A stretch of DNA of 64,000 bases from G965219965 sp965219965 (GCA_965219965.1 OZ244796.1:496001-560000); one strand, 5' to 3'; positions 43,801 through 56,100 are shown, numbered from the stretch's first letter. The notes: generated by a model from the letters alone, not told the origin. Translations and numbers: made by a program.

Positions 43801-44552
43801 TTGCGCCGATTAACTCTGGCGGCTCGTCTATGTATTTCACTTTTGCTGTGCCAGAAGGCGCAGATGGCTTTGTGAACGGCTCTATCAAGTTTTTTGTCCG
43901 CAAAAGCGCTGGATTCGAAGACGAAAATGATGGCGGCGTAGTGGAATTCCGCCTTGGCGACACAGTGGTTTGGACAGGCACGATAGATAGCACGGATTCA
44001 AACCTTTATGATAGCTCTGACGGCACGGTGACTTTAACGCCGCCTGCTGATGTTGTCTTTGATAATATCAAATTCACTTTGCGGGCTGATACTGGCACGG
44101 ATGCCATAAAACCATCTGGCTCTTTGCGTGAGGTAGAAATTTTGGCACGCCTAATAATGAAGCGGATAGGGTTGTCACCGTTAATGCAGGCACGATTTAC
44201 ACTGCCGATGGGCGCACGATTACGTTTGAAGAAACGGACCTGCAAATTGCTGAGCAGTCTTACATTATTGTTGACGATGCAGATGGCGATGGCACTTACG
44301 AAGCCCGCGCTGTGGCGACTCTGCCAGAGGGTGACGATTATTATGTGCTTGGCACAAGCGAGCCGCTTAAAGTGGCGACAAGCACAACCACTGCGGCGGC
44401 TAAGGCGAACACCTTTATTGGCACCCTCTATGTTGAGGCTGATACAGCTGGGGCGGACGGCAATAACATTCAGGTTGTCGTTGCTATTGATTCAGCGACA
44501 GCTGGCTCAGGCGTGGTATCCATTAGCGTTTCCGGCAATGTCATTACCATGA
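40809..44552 (+). CDS. Giant adhesin, N-terminal fragment
   Basis: 1,247 codons; about the first 1,110 belong to the adhesin and the rest, after 44140, is out-of-frame sequence. Residues ~38-64 read as a basic stretch then SITPLLAGLLAAC, a lipobox-like motif at cysteine 64, followed by a glycine-rich linker. ATG at codon 33 would give a more ordinary lipoprotein signal length. An EF-hand-like loop VDTNGNGVIDSADVAIG lies near residue 112. Cadherin-like and long beta-rich repeats follow, including two copies of a module opening VNIHGLVF / INVHGLVF (~residues 590 and 710). No signal peptide of the classic type is seen before the lipobox region. Confidence 0.8.
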   Translation: MFHDQKFCKSALLKSTSFSPLTSWQKIFDAFEMIDTGRKRLSQKRVLRAELSITPLLAGLLAACGGDTTYIPVGGGSGTFPGGGGPGQFNALDFNLYVADGVVEGARVYVDTNGNGVIDSADVAIGTTNGQGLVLVSGQYAGLPLLVDVSGARDLFTGEILPNGIVYKAISNERGGSDVVASPISTVVDGIRSQDPDLSDEEILEMLFGTGTPITMSDLNNPDNFILPTTSAARPAGSPGDKAEKIATLNIQLQALAEQENGDFDEVVREVLDNGGFDATDDLDSNSQSEANTRLQEARERASGEPIANPATGVNGNEDNDLAIAEEVWGFRDPVGNVNTLSNFASIRITSITNGISAIVRGELVHIAEDGTETVYGAGETIPANHLSGLVFRPNDNYFGDIVIVYTVFDGEQNSDPAELTLTINSVNDNPTDIELSGDRDTGTDKTEELYVLSDGQVILANGDQAGLLTATDPAFNEDDDNSRDFTASSYTLGGAHGALFEVVDATDASGNAVVRLQLREGAEPITPGQTYQVIVTITDSNGGSYSETFEIVQGGLYIDVAGERTYSDGDGLIEENTETAPKPNSEYEVNIHGLVFTFLNNKEINVLVRGVDTSTQMDYDAAANLLTVGISMNVTSSISFSTLADIIAELNTADSYPDFAALGGKVALASGVDNAHKLNFGADDSDATTIEVTPDTTHTATFARGFREINVHGLVFKTISTDVVDVYLDSSNSGTFAYDSANNQLRIFVQALSSVSTQTLAELVAALNADSDLTSRGITVELAADATGTDKLNFAADDSNDATIEVTKGSTYTFSAGPTSEPTQTGTILGTLGVEGLPSGASGVTYTLVAGDGDRDNGQVHIDSASGQITFIGANSGDFDIGTNPDGARDNIQIRVQSSYTETLEHVADFNGQTGIDASGDGTDGDTREFSLTGGGLSHTDPSAEDIGSATAGLVTIDTSEIEFRLGVFGLPDERETVEDAINDGDKDDAGAKDYWIAPINSGGSSMYFTFAVPEGADGFVNGSIKFFVRKSAGFEDENDGGVVEFRLGDTVVWTGTIDSTDSNLYDSSDGTVTLTPPADVVFDNIKFTLRADTGTDAIKPSGSLREVEILARLIMKRIGLSPLMQARFTLPMGARLRLKKRTCKLLSSLTLLLTMQMAMALTKPALWRLCQRVTIIMCLAQASRLKWRQAQPLRRLRRTPLLAPSMLRLIQLGRTAITFRLSLLLIQRQLAQAWYPLAFPAMSLP

Positions 44553-46387
44553 CGCTACGCGCTGACGGGGCGACCAATAGTGCCATGAAACTTGCGCTGG
44601 ACGCCAGTGCTGAAGCGTCGGCTTTGGTTGATGTTTCCTTTTCTAGCTCCGTAGCATCAGATGTCTATAATACGGCGGTCACCTCTAATCTGTCGGGCGG
44701 TGCAGATGAAACCACCACCACAGGCGAGCGCGATGGTGTCGCGCCGACGGCCAATGCTGGCACACAGCAAACCTCTGGCCCGCTCACTTGGACACGCGAC
44801 ATTACCGAAGAGCATGAATATGTCATCAATCTGCAAAACATTGATGACAATGCACCGATATTTGATGCCTATGAAAATGAAGTAACAACGCTGTCATCGG
44901 TTATTATTCAGGGTGTTGAATTTATCTATCAGCCCGATGATTTCCCTGCCGCAGGTTTCTTTATAGGACTTGATAATACGTCAACCAGCCATTACTTGCA
45001 ATCTGCCACCCGTAATGGGGTGGAAGGCTTTCTGTTCCTCTTTGATGGTCCTGTCACACGGCAACAAGTCATTGATGCAGTTAATGGCGATATAACGGAA
45101 ATTGGCGGTAGGCCCGTTGCGGACAGTCGCCCCACAGGTACGTCGCTTATTCTTGCGCGGTTGGCAGAAGCTGGCACGGGCGGTCAAGCTTTCATATATG
45201 ATACCACTGAAACGCTGTATCAGCTTAATGCTGGCGGGGTGCAAAGAATTGTCAACTACGCCGAAAACACGGCGACCGACACGGTGGTTTTCTCTGTCCG
45301 TGCGACCGATGCGGATAATGTGGAAGGCCAAGCCCCGAATGATGTCATTACTTATGCACTCCTCGCAGGGCAGGGCGATAATGCCTTCTTCACCATTGAC
45401 GCCAATACGGGCGAAGTGCGTTTTATCAATAACCCCAATTTTGAACTGAAAACCAGCTATGAGGTTCATATTGAGGCCACGTCCACTTCTTCTTTGGGCG
45501 CGGGAAGCGTCAAAAAGGTTACGACCAAATACACAGTTAACTTGCAAGATGTGAACGAAGCGCCGACCGATATTGTGTTGTCGGGCGATGTGTTGCAAGT
45601 GCCGACCGATGGCACGGTTCCCGCTGGTGGCATTTTCATTGGCGCGACCACCATTAGCGATGTGGACGCAAACGACACGCACACGCTGGCCATTACGGGC
45701 GCGGATGCGGCTCTGTTTGAAATCCGCAATGGTAATGAATTGTGGTTTATCGGCACGGCAGATGATTTGAAAGGGCCGGGCGAGCTTTACGATGTGGTGC
45801 TAACCGCCACCGATGCGGGCAATAATGGCGCACCGCTCAGCTATACCGCGCCCGCCTTTAGCATCACCCAAAGCGGTGTCTATGTCACGCCGCCGCTACC
45901 CGTTGTGACACGCGAGATTAACGTTCACGGCTTGGTGTTCAAAACCACCCTTGAAGGCGCGGTAAGCATTGAGTTAGGCACGGCGGGTTCAGGCTTTGTC
46001 GCGGTTTCATATAATGAAGGCACGGGAGTATTATTGGTTGGCGTCAATAACAGCCCGAATCCGCAATCACTGACCGACCTTATCACTCGTATTTCAGCCG
46101 AAGCACCCTTTACGAGTGGCGACTGGACAGTTGAATTGGCCGCAGATGCGACTGGCACAAACACATTTAACTTTAACGCAGATGATAGCGACGACACCAC
46201 GATTGAAGTTGTGGGTGGCACGGCGCACCCTCTGCCGACCTTGCCGCCGAAAGTTACGCCCGACCCTGTCTATAGTGACGGCGAGGCCCTGATTGCGGAA
46301 AATGCCGATGGCACGACTGTAACACGGCGTCCAGATATGAAGTCAATATCCATGGCTTGCTGTTCAAAACAGAATCCAGCGCGATAA
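44312..46387 (+). CDS. Giant adhesin, second fragment
   Basis: Codons in frame 2, 691 long; the open frame continues upstream to the indel near 44140, so the ATG at 44312 is probably not a real start. Content: end of a module finishing DDYYVLGTSEP, a beta-rich domain, a cadherin domain with SDADN-like calcium motifs (ATDADNVEGQAP, TGEVRFINNPNFE, LQDVNEAPTD), and a third HG module (INVHGLVFKT, ending FNFNADDSDDTTIEV). The frame is lost near 46330; the last ~18 residues are spurious. Confidence 0.7.
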   Translation: MATLPEGDDYYVLGTSEPLKVATSTTTAAAKANTFIGTLYVEADTAGADGNNIQVVVAIDSATAGSGVVSISVSGNVITMTLRADGATNSAMKLALDASAEASALVDVSFSSSVASDVYNTAVTSNLSGGADETTTTGERDGVAPTANAGTQQTSGPLTWTRDITEEHEYVINLQNIDDNAPIFDAYENEVTTLSSVIIQGVEFIYQPDDFPAAGFFIGLDNTSTSHYLQSATRNGVEGFLFLFDGPVTRQQVIDAVNGDITEIGGRPVADSRPTGTSLILARLAEAGTGGQAFIYDTTETLYQLNAGGVQRIVNYAENTATDTVVFSVRATDADNVEGQAPNDVITYALLAGQGDNAFFTIDANTGEVRFINNPNFELKTSYEVHIEATSTSSLGAGSVKKVTTKYTVNLQDVNEAPTDIVLSGDVLQVPTDGTVPAGGIFIGATTISDVDANDTHTLAITGADAALFEIRNGNELWFIGTADDLKGPGELYDVVLTATDAGNNGAPLSYTAPAFSITQSGVYVTPPLPVVTREINVHGLVFKTTLEGAVSIELGTAGSGFVAVSYNEGTGVLLVGVNNSPNPQSLTDLITRISAEAPFTSGDWTVELAADATGTNTFNFNADDSDDTTIEVVGGTAHPLPTLPPKVTPDPVYSDGEALIAENADGTTVTRRPDMKSISMACCSKQNPAR

Positions 46388-47157
46388 CCAGCGTTACTTT
46401 TGGCGGTATTACCTCTGGCATGGTAGCGCATTTTAATTCAGGCACAGGTGTGCTGACTTTCGGTCAGTTGTCTTCTGTATATACGATTGATGCACTGATT
46501 ACCCTGCTGGCAAATGCGAGCGCACATGCTGGTTCGCCGCCTGCCTTTACGCTTGAAGTGGCCGATGGGGTAGATGGTAGCACGCAACTCAATTTCGGTG
46601 CCGATGACGGCGATGCCAGCACGATTGAGGTGGACACCTCGGCGCGCACGCCTACGACCATTGCGGGCGTTACGGGAATCAACCTCGGCACGATTGGCGA
46701 CCATAGCGGCTCTGCACGCTTTACGACCAGCGATACGGGCTTTAGCATTGTCAACAATGTTCTTTATTATACAGGCTCTGATGTCGGCGATTTTGAAAAC
46801 GGCGACACGCAGACCATCACCATAACGGGCGAGACATTCTCAACCCTGACCGCCTTTACAGGCCATGCGGGCGCAAATGTTAATGGCGTAGATGCCACAA
46901 GCGGCACATTCCACTTACACTGGCGGCATCGCGCTGGCGTCGGGCGCGGCCACCATTACGGACTGGCATTATTTATGCCACCAATGCGGGCGGGGCGATT
47001 AACTTTGTCGCGCCAACCACCGCTATTGAAGGCGTGGAAGCGGGGCATTATTTCTGGGTCGCACAGGGCGACCATGACGGCGATGCGGCGACGGCAAATG
47101 TCTGGTTCGTCCAATCGGGTGCCGCCCTGCCAACAGACGGCGTATTTTATGTGCTAG
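46357..47157 (+). CDS. Giant adhesin, third fragment
   Basis: Frame 1; about 185 codons of genuine adhesin sequence, then missense after 46915. It carries the fourth HG module (EVNIHGLLFKTESS begins upstream of this ATG; the module ends LNFGADDGDASTIEV) and a short domain ending GANVNGVDATSGTFH. The remaining ~80 codons have an unlikely arginine-rich composition that marks them as out of frame. A base extra at 46915-46916 moves the true frame to frame 2 for ~45 bases, then a second extra base at 46960-46961 returns it to frame 0. Confidence 0.6.
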   Translation: MLFKTESSAITSVTFGGITSGMVAHFNSGTGVLTFGQLSSVYTIDALITLLANASAHAGSPPAFTLEVADGVDGSTQLNFGADDGDASTIEVDTSARTPTTIAGVTGINLGTIGDHSGSARFTTSDTGFSIVNNVLYYTGSDVGDFENGDTQTITITGETFSTLTAFTGHAGANVNGVDATSGTFHLHWRHRAGVGRGHHYGLALFMPPMRAGRLTLSRQPPLLKAWKRGIISGSHRATMTAMRRRQMSGSSNRVPPCQQTAYFMC

Positions 47158-50100
47158 GCACGGCGACCGATGCCGACACATTCGCCGCTTCCGGCACAGT
47201 CACCCCCGCTACCGATACGGAGTGGGTGGAGCGACGCTTTGACTATGAATATGTCATTAACCTTGAAAATGTTGACGATAACGCGCCTGTATTCGCGCCG
47301 CTTGATGTCGCCGAGCCGATTGAATGGGCAGAAAATACCGATGCAAGCGAGGTGGTGTTCCAAGTTCAAGCCAGTGATGCGGATAATGTAGAAGGCGAAG
47401 AGCCAACCGACACAATCCGCTATGAGTTGATTGCGGGTGATGGCGATAATGCTTTCTTCACCATTGACGCGCTCACAGGTGAAGTGCGCTTTATCAACAC
47501 GCCCGATTATGAAACGCAACAAACTTATGTTGTGGCGGTTAAAGCCATTTCCACCAGCACGCTGGGCGATGGCAGCACCCGTGAAGCGACTCAAAGCTAC
47601 ACGATTAACCTAGAAGATAATAATGACGCGCCGACAGGGGCGTCTATCAGCCGTGCGGCTTTGGTTTCCGGCAGTGTGGATGTTGGCAATTTGGCCGCGC
47701 TGGACGATGATATTCTCACCATTTTTGGCCGCACCAACACCGATACGCACACATTTGAACTGGTCGCGGGCGAGGGTGATACCGACAACGCGCTGTTTGA
47801 AATTGTCAATGGCAATCAACTGCGCTTTATCGGCACGGACGGCGATGCTTCTACGGGCGGCGATAATCCGGGCGATGATGGGCGGAAAAATATCGGCGAA
47901 AGCTATTCCGTGCGTATCCTCGTCACCGATGCGGACGGCGAAACGGCAGAGCAAATTCTGATTATCGCGGAAGGCTCAACCTATATTTATACGGATACAG
48001 ATTCCGATGGTTCGCCCGATGCGGACGAGCCACGCAAATATTCCAACTTTGTGGACACGCAAGGAGACGGACTGCTTGACGAAAATGCCGATGGCAGCAC
48101 GACCCGTATCCTTATCGGCAATGTTGGCGATGAAGGCGGCGCAGACCGCTACACGCTCGCAACTGCGGCGGCAGATAATAATAATGACGAATTTGAAATT
48201 GACGGCGGCAAGCTCTATTATATCGGCTCCGATTCTGGCAATTTTGAAACGGCTGACGAAAAGAAAATTGTCATTGAAGCCCATGAAGATAGCCGTACGG
48301 ACCAAACGCTTACCGGCTTTACGGGGCAGGAAGATGCCTTTGCCAATGGCGCAAGCGGCAGTGTGTTCCACTATACGGGTGCAATCACTCTAACTGGAAC
48401 ATCTTGGACAGCGGCGGGCGGCACAATTTACGATGAAGCCACAGGCGAAACCATCACTTATGTAGCTGGTAGCGGGGCGGGCGGCATAACTGCAAGCACG
48501 ACAGTTTTGTATGTATATGAAGATACCACCACTGGCAGTTGGACGACTGCCACCTCACCATCGGGCGCAAGTGTCATTACGGCATCAAGGTTCTTTGTCT
48601 TGGCCACAATCAATGCGGCTGGTGACGGCTGGGATTTGGGCGGCACGGCCAGAACTACGACCGATATTACCTTTAACGGCATTTCCACCACGACGACGGA
48701 AGAAGATTATGTTGTCAAACTGGCCGATGTTAATGACGCACCAGAGATTGCTTCTGTTTCTGAAGGTGGCATTTTCAAAGAAGTCACCGCACATGGCATC
48801 GTCTTCCGTGCAAAAGACACAGCCGAGACGGTAACAATTCTGTTCAGCTATCATACCTTATCGGGGGTTGGCAACATAGTCGATTTGAATAGTACTAGTA
48901 CTCAGCTTGTCATTAAGACTTCTGATGCCGACCTGACGCTTACACGGCAAGAGGTGATTGACTTTGTCAATGCCGATACAGATTTCAATAGCAGATTTAC
49001 GGCTTTCTTGGCCGATGGCGTGAGTGCTTCTGAGATTCTTAATTTGGGAGCTTCTCCTATTGAACTCAGCCACTTCACCCCCGTGCTGACAAATTCAGTC
49101 ACCCATAAATCTGGCGCAACGGAATTTGGCGCAACCATTCATGGCATTGAATTCATCGCTAAAGATGGTGTGGCCAATGCAGACACGCTGAAAATCGCTT
49201 TTGACCATACAACGACGAGTGATAATGCTGATTTTGACATTGGCACGAATACGCTGACCATTAGTGTGGATGATAGTGTTAGCTTACAAACGCTTGCTGG
49301 ACTTATTAACTGGCTCAACACAAGTGGAGATACCTCCGATGCCCGCGATAAGTTTATCATCCGTCTGGCTGATGGTGTAGATGGCGATACCGCCTTTGAT
49401 ATTACCGACGCCACGCGGTGGGACGGCAATAGCTATGATGTCGCAGGGCTGAACGCGCCTGACCCAATCCCCGTTACAGAAGCGGGTGCGGTGACGATTA
49501 CCGAAGCTATGCTCGGCCTGTCAGACGAAGATGCCAATGATAATGACGCGGACGGCAATTTGCTCGGCGATATGCTGTTGAAAGTTTCCGATTTGCAAAA
49601 TGGCAAATTCCAGCTTTCCGGTGCCGATGTCACGCAATTCACGCTGGCCGATGTCCGTGCCGGCAATGTGCAATTCGTCCATGATGGCGGCGAGCAGTTT
49701 GAAATTGTGGACGGCTTCAAATCCACCACAGAACGGCCAACCCAATTCACCCTGATTGCCAATGATGGTGAATCCGACAGCCGTGCCGTGATATTTGAAC
49801 TAGACGTAACGCCCGTCAATGACGCACCAGACGCGACCGAAACCAGCACTGCCTACACAATAGATGAAGGCGCGACGCTGGCCATTATGGAAACGCATCT
49901 GAAAACACCAGATGTGGACGATGCCCGTGACGGCGTTATTTACACATTGCAAGTTCTGCCTGCTAATGGCGAGCTACAGCTTAGCGGCACAGCTTTGGGC
50001 GTGGGCGATACTTTCACTCAAGATGACATTAACGCCAACCGCCTGACTTATGTGCATAATGGTTCGGAAACCACGACGGACAGCTTCCAATATGTCGTAG

Positions 50101-53100
50101 ATGATGGCAATGAAGATGATTCCGACCCCGTCGCGCAGACCTTTAGCATCGCCATTACGCCCGTCAATGACGCGCCAACGCGAGACCCTGCTACCGACAC
50201 GCCGCATGATTATGTCGGCGATGCGGCGGCCAATAATCCTATCGGCGATAATGAAGTCACCGAAGAGGATATTTCCGAAGGCGGCATTTACATTCTCACC
50301 CATAATGATTTGGGCGTTTATGACCCCGATGATGAGGCTTCGGCCATTACTTACACGGTTAAATCGCTTCCCGCTACGGCGCAGGGCAAATTGCGTAAGC
50401 TCGGCGTGGGCGCAGATGGCGTGATTGGCACAGCCGATGATGTGTGGGCAGATATGGCCATTGGCAATACGTTCACGCTGGAAGAATTACGCGCTGGTCG
50501 CATCCGCTTTGAGCATAGCGGCGCAACACCCGACCCGATTAGCTTCCGCTACACATTCAAAGATGATGAAGTGGCAGAAAGTGCCGAGCAGACGATAAAT
50601 ATCACAGTTAAAGAGCTGAATGATGTGCCGTCTGACCCCGATTTGGGCGTGAACCGCATTGACCCCGCCGCATTGGGCGGCGACCTTGTCGCCACGCTGA
50701 CAACGGTTGATGAGGAAACCACCGACCAGACGGCGTTCACCTATGTGCTTATCAATGACCCTGAAAGTGACAATCATCACTTTATCATTCAAGGGCAAGA
50801 GCTTCGCCTGACCACGCAAGCGGGTATTTTCCCCAAGCTGGACGGTGAAACCTATGTTATCCGCATTGCTGTTACCGATGTGGGCGTTGGCACAGATGTC
50901 GGCCAGACGGCGAACACGAAAATCGTGGAATATCGTCTGCCTGTGCGGAGCTTTGATGTGGACTGGGATACCACCACAAATGGCGTGCAAGCCGCACCTC
51001 TGAGAGAGTTTGACCTTGATGGCACGCATACCAGAGACAGCGCGACCAATCTGGTCGTAGATGCCAACGCGCTGACCATTGGCACGTTCAAAATTGACCC
51101 GGGCAATGACCCCGCCACAGGCCAGCCCATCACAACAGGCACTTATGAAGTTATTGTGCCTGACCAAACGGCCAATGATTTTGGTAAAATCCTTGTTACG
51201 GGTAGCGGCCAAACGCGCACGGTGAAATTCGCCACGCATTTGGATAGCCCCGTGCTGAAAGCTCTGGCGGCTGATGAAGAACTGACGGTGAGTTTCTTCC
51301 TTGAAATTCGCTACACGCCGCAAGGCTCTACAGATGCCGATGGCTTCCGCCGTTCTATTGAAACCTTTACCATTACCTTTAGAGGTACGAATGACGCGCC
51401 TTCTGCGGTTGACCCCGACAAAGTTATTTTTGAGGACACCGCCAAAGACGGCATTGCCAATGGTAATTGGGACTTCTATGACCCAGATACGGGTGCGCTG
51501 ATTCAGGCAACAGGTGTGGCGATTTCTGCGGGTACGGGTTCTACGCCTGTGGCCAAGTCGCTGATTGTGGACTCAACCCACTCATCTTATGATGCTAATG
51601 CAGAGGAGCAAGTCACGGGTAAATATGGTGACTTCTACCTACGCGCCGATGGCATGTGGCGTTATGTGCGCGATGATGCCAAAGTGCAAGCCGTATCGCT
51701 GGAAGGCTCTACGGATACATTCCGCATCCGCGTGGTGGACACCAATGGTGGTGAATCCGCGCCGCTAGATATTGTCATTACTGTGCGCGGTGAAAATGAC
51801 GCGCCGGAAATGTATCTCAGCACCAATAGCGGTGTGGTGATTGACAAAGATGTTGACCAAACAGACATCACCGCCGCCGTGACGGAAACCACCAGCTCTG
51901 GCACATCTAATTCTGCCCTGACGCAAAGCGCGGCGCAGAAAACCGATGGTCGTTGGCTGGCAGGCGATATTGACGAAGGCGCGGTATTGCGGCTCTTTGT
52001 CGGCTCCTTTGAGCTGGGCGAGTTTTCCGTTAATAAACAAACGGATGCGATAGATATTGCCAACACAAACAACACATTAGAATATGTTGGCCGCTATGGT
52101 AAGATAACTTTCAAAGAAGACGGCACGTATGAATATACGCTCACGGCTTTGGCTGAAAAAATCGCCCATGATGAAACGCCTGTGGACAGCTTCGCCGTCC
52201 GCGTGGTGGACCAATATGGTGCGTCCAGCAATATCGTCACCCTAGACATCACCGTTACCGGCACGAATGATGCGCCAACCGCATTGAGCGAAGGCACAAC
52301 CACCGATACGGGCGAGGGCGGCGATGATGTGGCCGATAAAGGCACGGTCATTGAAAGCAGCTTCCGTCAAGATGATGATGCTGACTTCACTGTGACCAAT
52401 GGCCAAACCACCGCACCGGCTCTACCTGCGGCAAGCCCGCTTGTGGCCACTGAAGAACGCCGCGAGGACAGAGACGATAATGATGTGGACAATACGGCAG
52501 TGATTTCTGGCGTGTTGGACGCACAGGACATTGACCGCATTGACAGCGATGGTCGCGCTCAGGCGGCGGACTTCCACAGCTTTGAACTGCTCGGCGGTTC
52601 GGGGGCGAGTTCGCGCCATTCAAGCGTCACGCTGACCGATGCGAATGGTGTCCACGACACGAATCCGCGTGAAAAACTAGACCCTGCCAACCCTGTTGCG
52701 GGCGATGTGATTTACAGCTTCAAAGGCGTTTATGGTACGCTGGAGCTAGACCGCTTCACGGGTGAATGGACTTATCGTCTGGACAATACCGATGCCGACA
52801 CCTACGCGCTTGATGGCGGGGATTCGGTGACGGATGTCTTCACCATTAAAATTACGGATGAAGAGGGCGCGAGCGTCAATGATATTGTAACGATAACCGT
52901 TACTGGCACAGATGACGCGCCAATTCTGGGTCTCGGCGGCGCGCAAGATATTGAGGCGACAGAAAAAGGCGGCACGCTTAACGCCGCAGCAGGTAATGAT
53001 GCCAGCGGCACATTCACTATGCTGGATGATGATGCTGACGACACGCCCAATGCGTATTCTGTCCGCAAAATCAGCTATACAGATGGCGCAGGCACAGTCC

Positions 53101-56100
53101 ATGATAGTGCTGGTAGCTGGGCGGGTTCTTCACCCAATAGCGTTGCGGGTCAATATGGTCACTTTGGCCGCCATAGCGGCAGTGACCAGAAGGGCTGGAA
53201 ATATGTCATTGATGAAAACAATGCCGATGTCCAAGCTCTAGACCCAGGCGATACGCTGGTTGACCGCTTTGAAGTGCAAATACGGATAGGCGCGGATGAT
53301 GACCTCTATAGTAATGTCATTACCTATGAAATTACCATTCATGGTGCAAATGACGCGCCGACTCTGGTGATTAGCCCAAGCGGCCACACGCATGACACCT
53401 CTGTCACAGAGGGCGGTGTTGTGGGAGCAGGGCCGAGCTTCACAGTTCACGGCATTGTGTTCACACTCAAGTCGGGTCAAGCGGCGCAAACGGCTGTCTT
53501 TGATGTCGATTCTTCATCGGGTGTTTGGCAGAGATCTGGCTTTCAGGAATTTGTGATTGTAGAGAGCAGAACGCGGCAACAAATTATTGACACCATTAAT
53601 GCCGACTCTGATTCTGCTTATACGTTATCATTGGCAAGCGGGTCTAGTGGTAGCGATACCATTTCAAGTAGTGCTTGGGATGCTACGCCAAACCAAATAG
53701 CGAGCAGTGGTGGTTCGGATTTATCAGCTTCTGGCACTGTCACCTTTGACGATGTGGATGGCGGCGATAATGGCTCGAATCTGATAGTCAGGTTTGGCAA
53801 TAGCAGTAGCTCTGTCACAACTACGATAGACCATGGTGCTAATAATGTAGCCGTTCAAGGCCTTGTTGAATCCAGCGTGTCCTCTGTGGCTGGCACGAAT
53901 TTGGGTAGCTTTAGCCTAAGCCGTAGCACGGCGGGGCAACTGTCATGGACCTTCACGCTCATTGACAATGCGGCCAACGCGCTTGGCGCAGGGCAAACGG
54001 CCACCGTGTCCATTTGGATACAAATTGGCGATGATGGTGGCTTGAACAGCGAAACCAGAAAGCTGACTGTCACCGTTACGGGTTCAAATGACGCGCCGAC
54101 TCTGACGGCTAACACCAGAACAGGCACACGCAATGAAGGCCAAACGGGTACTGCGACAGGTTCGCTGGCCTTTGCCGATGTGGATGATAATGACCCGAAT
54201 AACAGTCTCACTTTCCGCGCCGCCGCGAATAGCAGCACAAGCTCGGTTGCAAATGCCGAAAGCGGGGTGGACAGCACCACTGATATTGGTAGCACCGATT
54301 TGACCTTCACCAGTGGTTCGGCCACCATTGCTGGCACTTACGGCACATTTACGCTGACGCGGAATGATGGCACGGGCGAGCTAAGCTGGTCTTACGCCAT
54401 TGGCACAGCGGCGAATGTGCAGGCTCTTGGAGCAACGGAAACCGTTTATGACTCAATAGGCGTTTATGTCAATGATGGCGATGTTAATTCTGGCGTTCAG
54501 ACGGTTACGATAACCATTACGGGTATCAATGACGCGCCAACTCTAACCGCCGCCACCAGAACAGGCACACGCACAGAAGGCGCGACTGGCACGGTCACAG
54601 GTTCACTAACCTTTGGCGATGTGGATAATGACGACCCGAATAGCGGGCTGCATATCCGTGCCAATACAGGCACTGGCACAACCGCCACGATTGCCGAAGG
54701 GCAGGTGAATACTGTCGGCGAAATTGGCAGCAGCAATTTGAGCTTTAGCAGTAATTCAGTCACCATTACTGGCACTTACGGCGTATTCACGCTCACGCGG
54801 ACGGATAGCACGGGCAATCTGGGCTGGTCTTACGCGCTCAGTGCAAATAATGCGGTGGATAGCCTTTATGAGGGCGAAACCGTCTATGAAACATTGGGCA
54901 TTTATGTCAATGATGGCACGGCCAACTCTCCCATTCAGAGCGTCACCATAACCATTACGGGGCAGAATGACGCACCAACGCTTTCACTCACCACACCGAG
55001 TGATACGAGCGTTACCGAAGACGACAGCTCGGATAATTCCGTCTCCTTCACCATTAACTTGGACGATGCGGACGATGATGACCCCGACCGTCAGCATGAT
55101 TTGCAAATTACGACGGGTACTGAAGACCCGACTAGTTCTAGCTCATCGTCTCGTCAAACCGTTCAGTTTGGCGACATTGACACCGTTCCTGCCAGCACGA
55201 CCACCATTGCCGGCACTTATGGTAATTTGGTTATCACCTTTACGGCGAACGATAAAACGCCGACGGCGGTTTACACGCTGGCGACAAGCGGGGCGCAATA
55301 TAATGCCTTGCAAGCTCTAGGGGCGAGCGAAAGCGAAACCGATAAATTCAACTTCGCCTTTGGTGATGGCCGTTCATGGCATTCTGGTTCTTCTAACCCG
55401 TCCATTAGCATCACTGTTAATGGTGTGAATGATGACCCTGTCATTGGTGCAACAAACACCGCCGTGAATTATCAAGAAAATCAGGCGCATGGCACAGATG
55501 TTCTTGCCCTGAGCGCGACCGATGTGGATGGCGACACGCTACGCTATACCTTTAGCGGTGCAGATGCGAGTGCGTTTGAAGTTGATAGTAGCGGCAATTT
55601 GCAGTTCAAAAGCGGGTCTCTGCCCGATTATGACGGCACGTCGCCCAAGCGTAGCTATAGCGTTACGGTTACGGTTCATGACCGCGCTGATGGCGTTTCA
55701 GGTGGTGGCACGGATACCCATACGGTTACTGTTACCATTACCAATGATACGAGCGACGATAACTCTGCGCCCGCCTTTGGTGGCGATACCACAGGAAGTG
55801 TGGCCGAAAACACGGCTACCAAAACCACTGTGGCCACAATTTCCATCACCGATGATGGCGCGGCTTTGAGTTCAGCCGAACGGGCGATTGTAACAACCAA
55901 TGCGACAGGTATTCGTCTGACGGGTGACAGCCGCTTTGGTATTGAACGTGCAGGTTCAAGCGGCAATAATTTCAATATCTTCTTGAAAGCTGGCCAGACG
56001 CTGAATTATGAAACTGTGGCCGACCGTAGCATTGTCCTGACTGTGCGGGCGCAAGACAGCGATGACGCGGTTTCAACACAAACGGTTACGATTAGCACCA

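Larger units (their letters stand above)
42567..53700 (+). repeat. Dispersed ~105-residue HG module within the adhesin (at least seven copies)
   Basis: A recurring module begins with a strand HG[LI]xF and ends with LADG..G...LNFGADDxDxxTIEV. Copies start near 42567, 42927, 45908, 46333, 48775, 49122 and 53437; a more distant one (SVIIQGVEF) starts near 44893. The middle carries a helix with LN-x-D (for example LVAALNADSDLTSRG). I know no named domain with this exact signature; related beta/helix pieces occur in other large surface and tail-fibre-like proteins. Confidence 0.7.
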
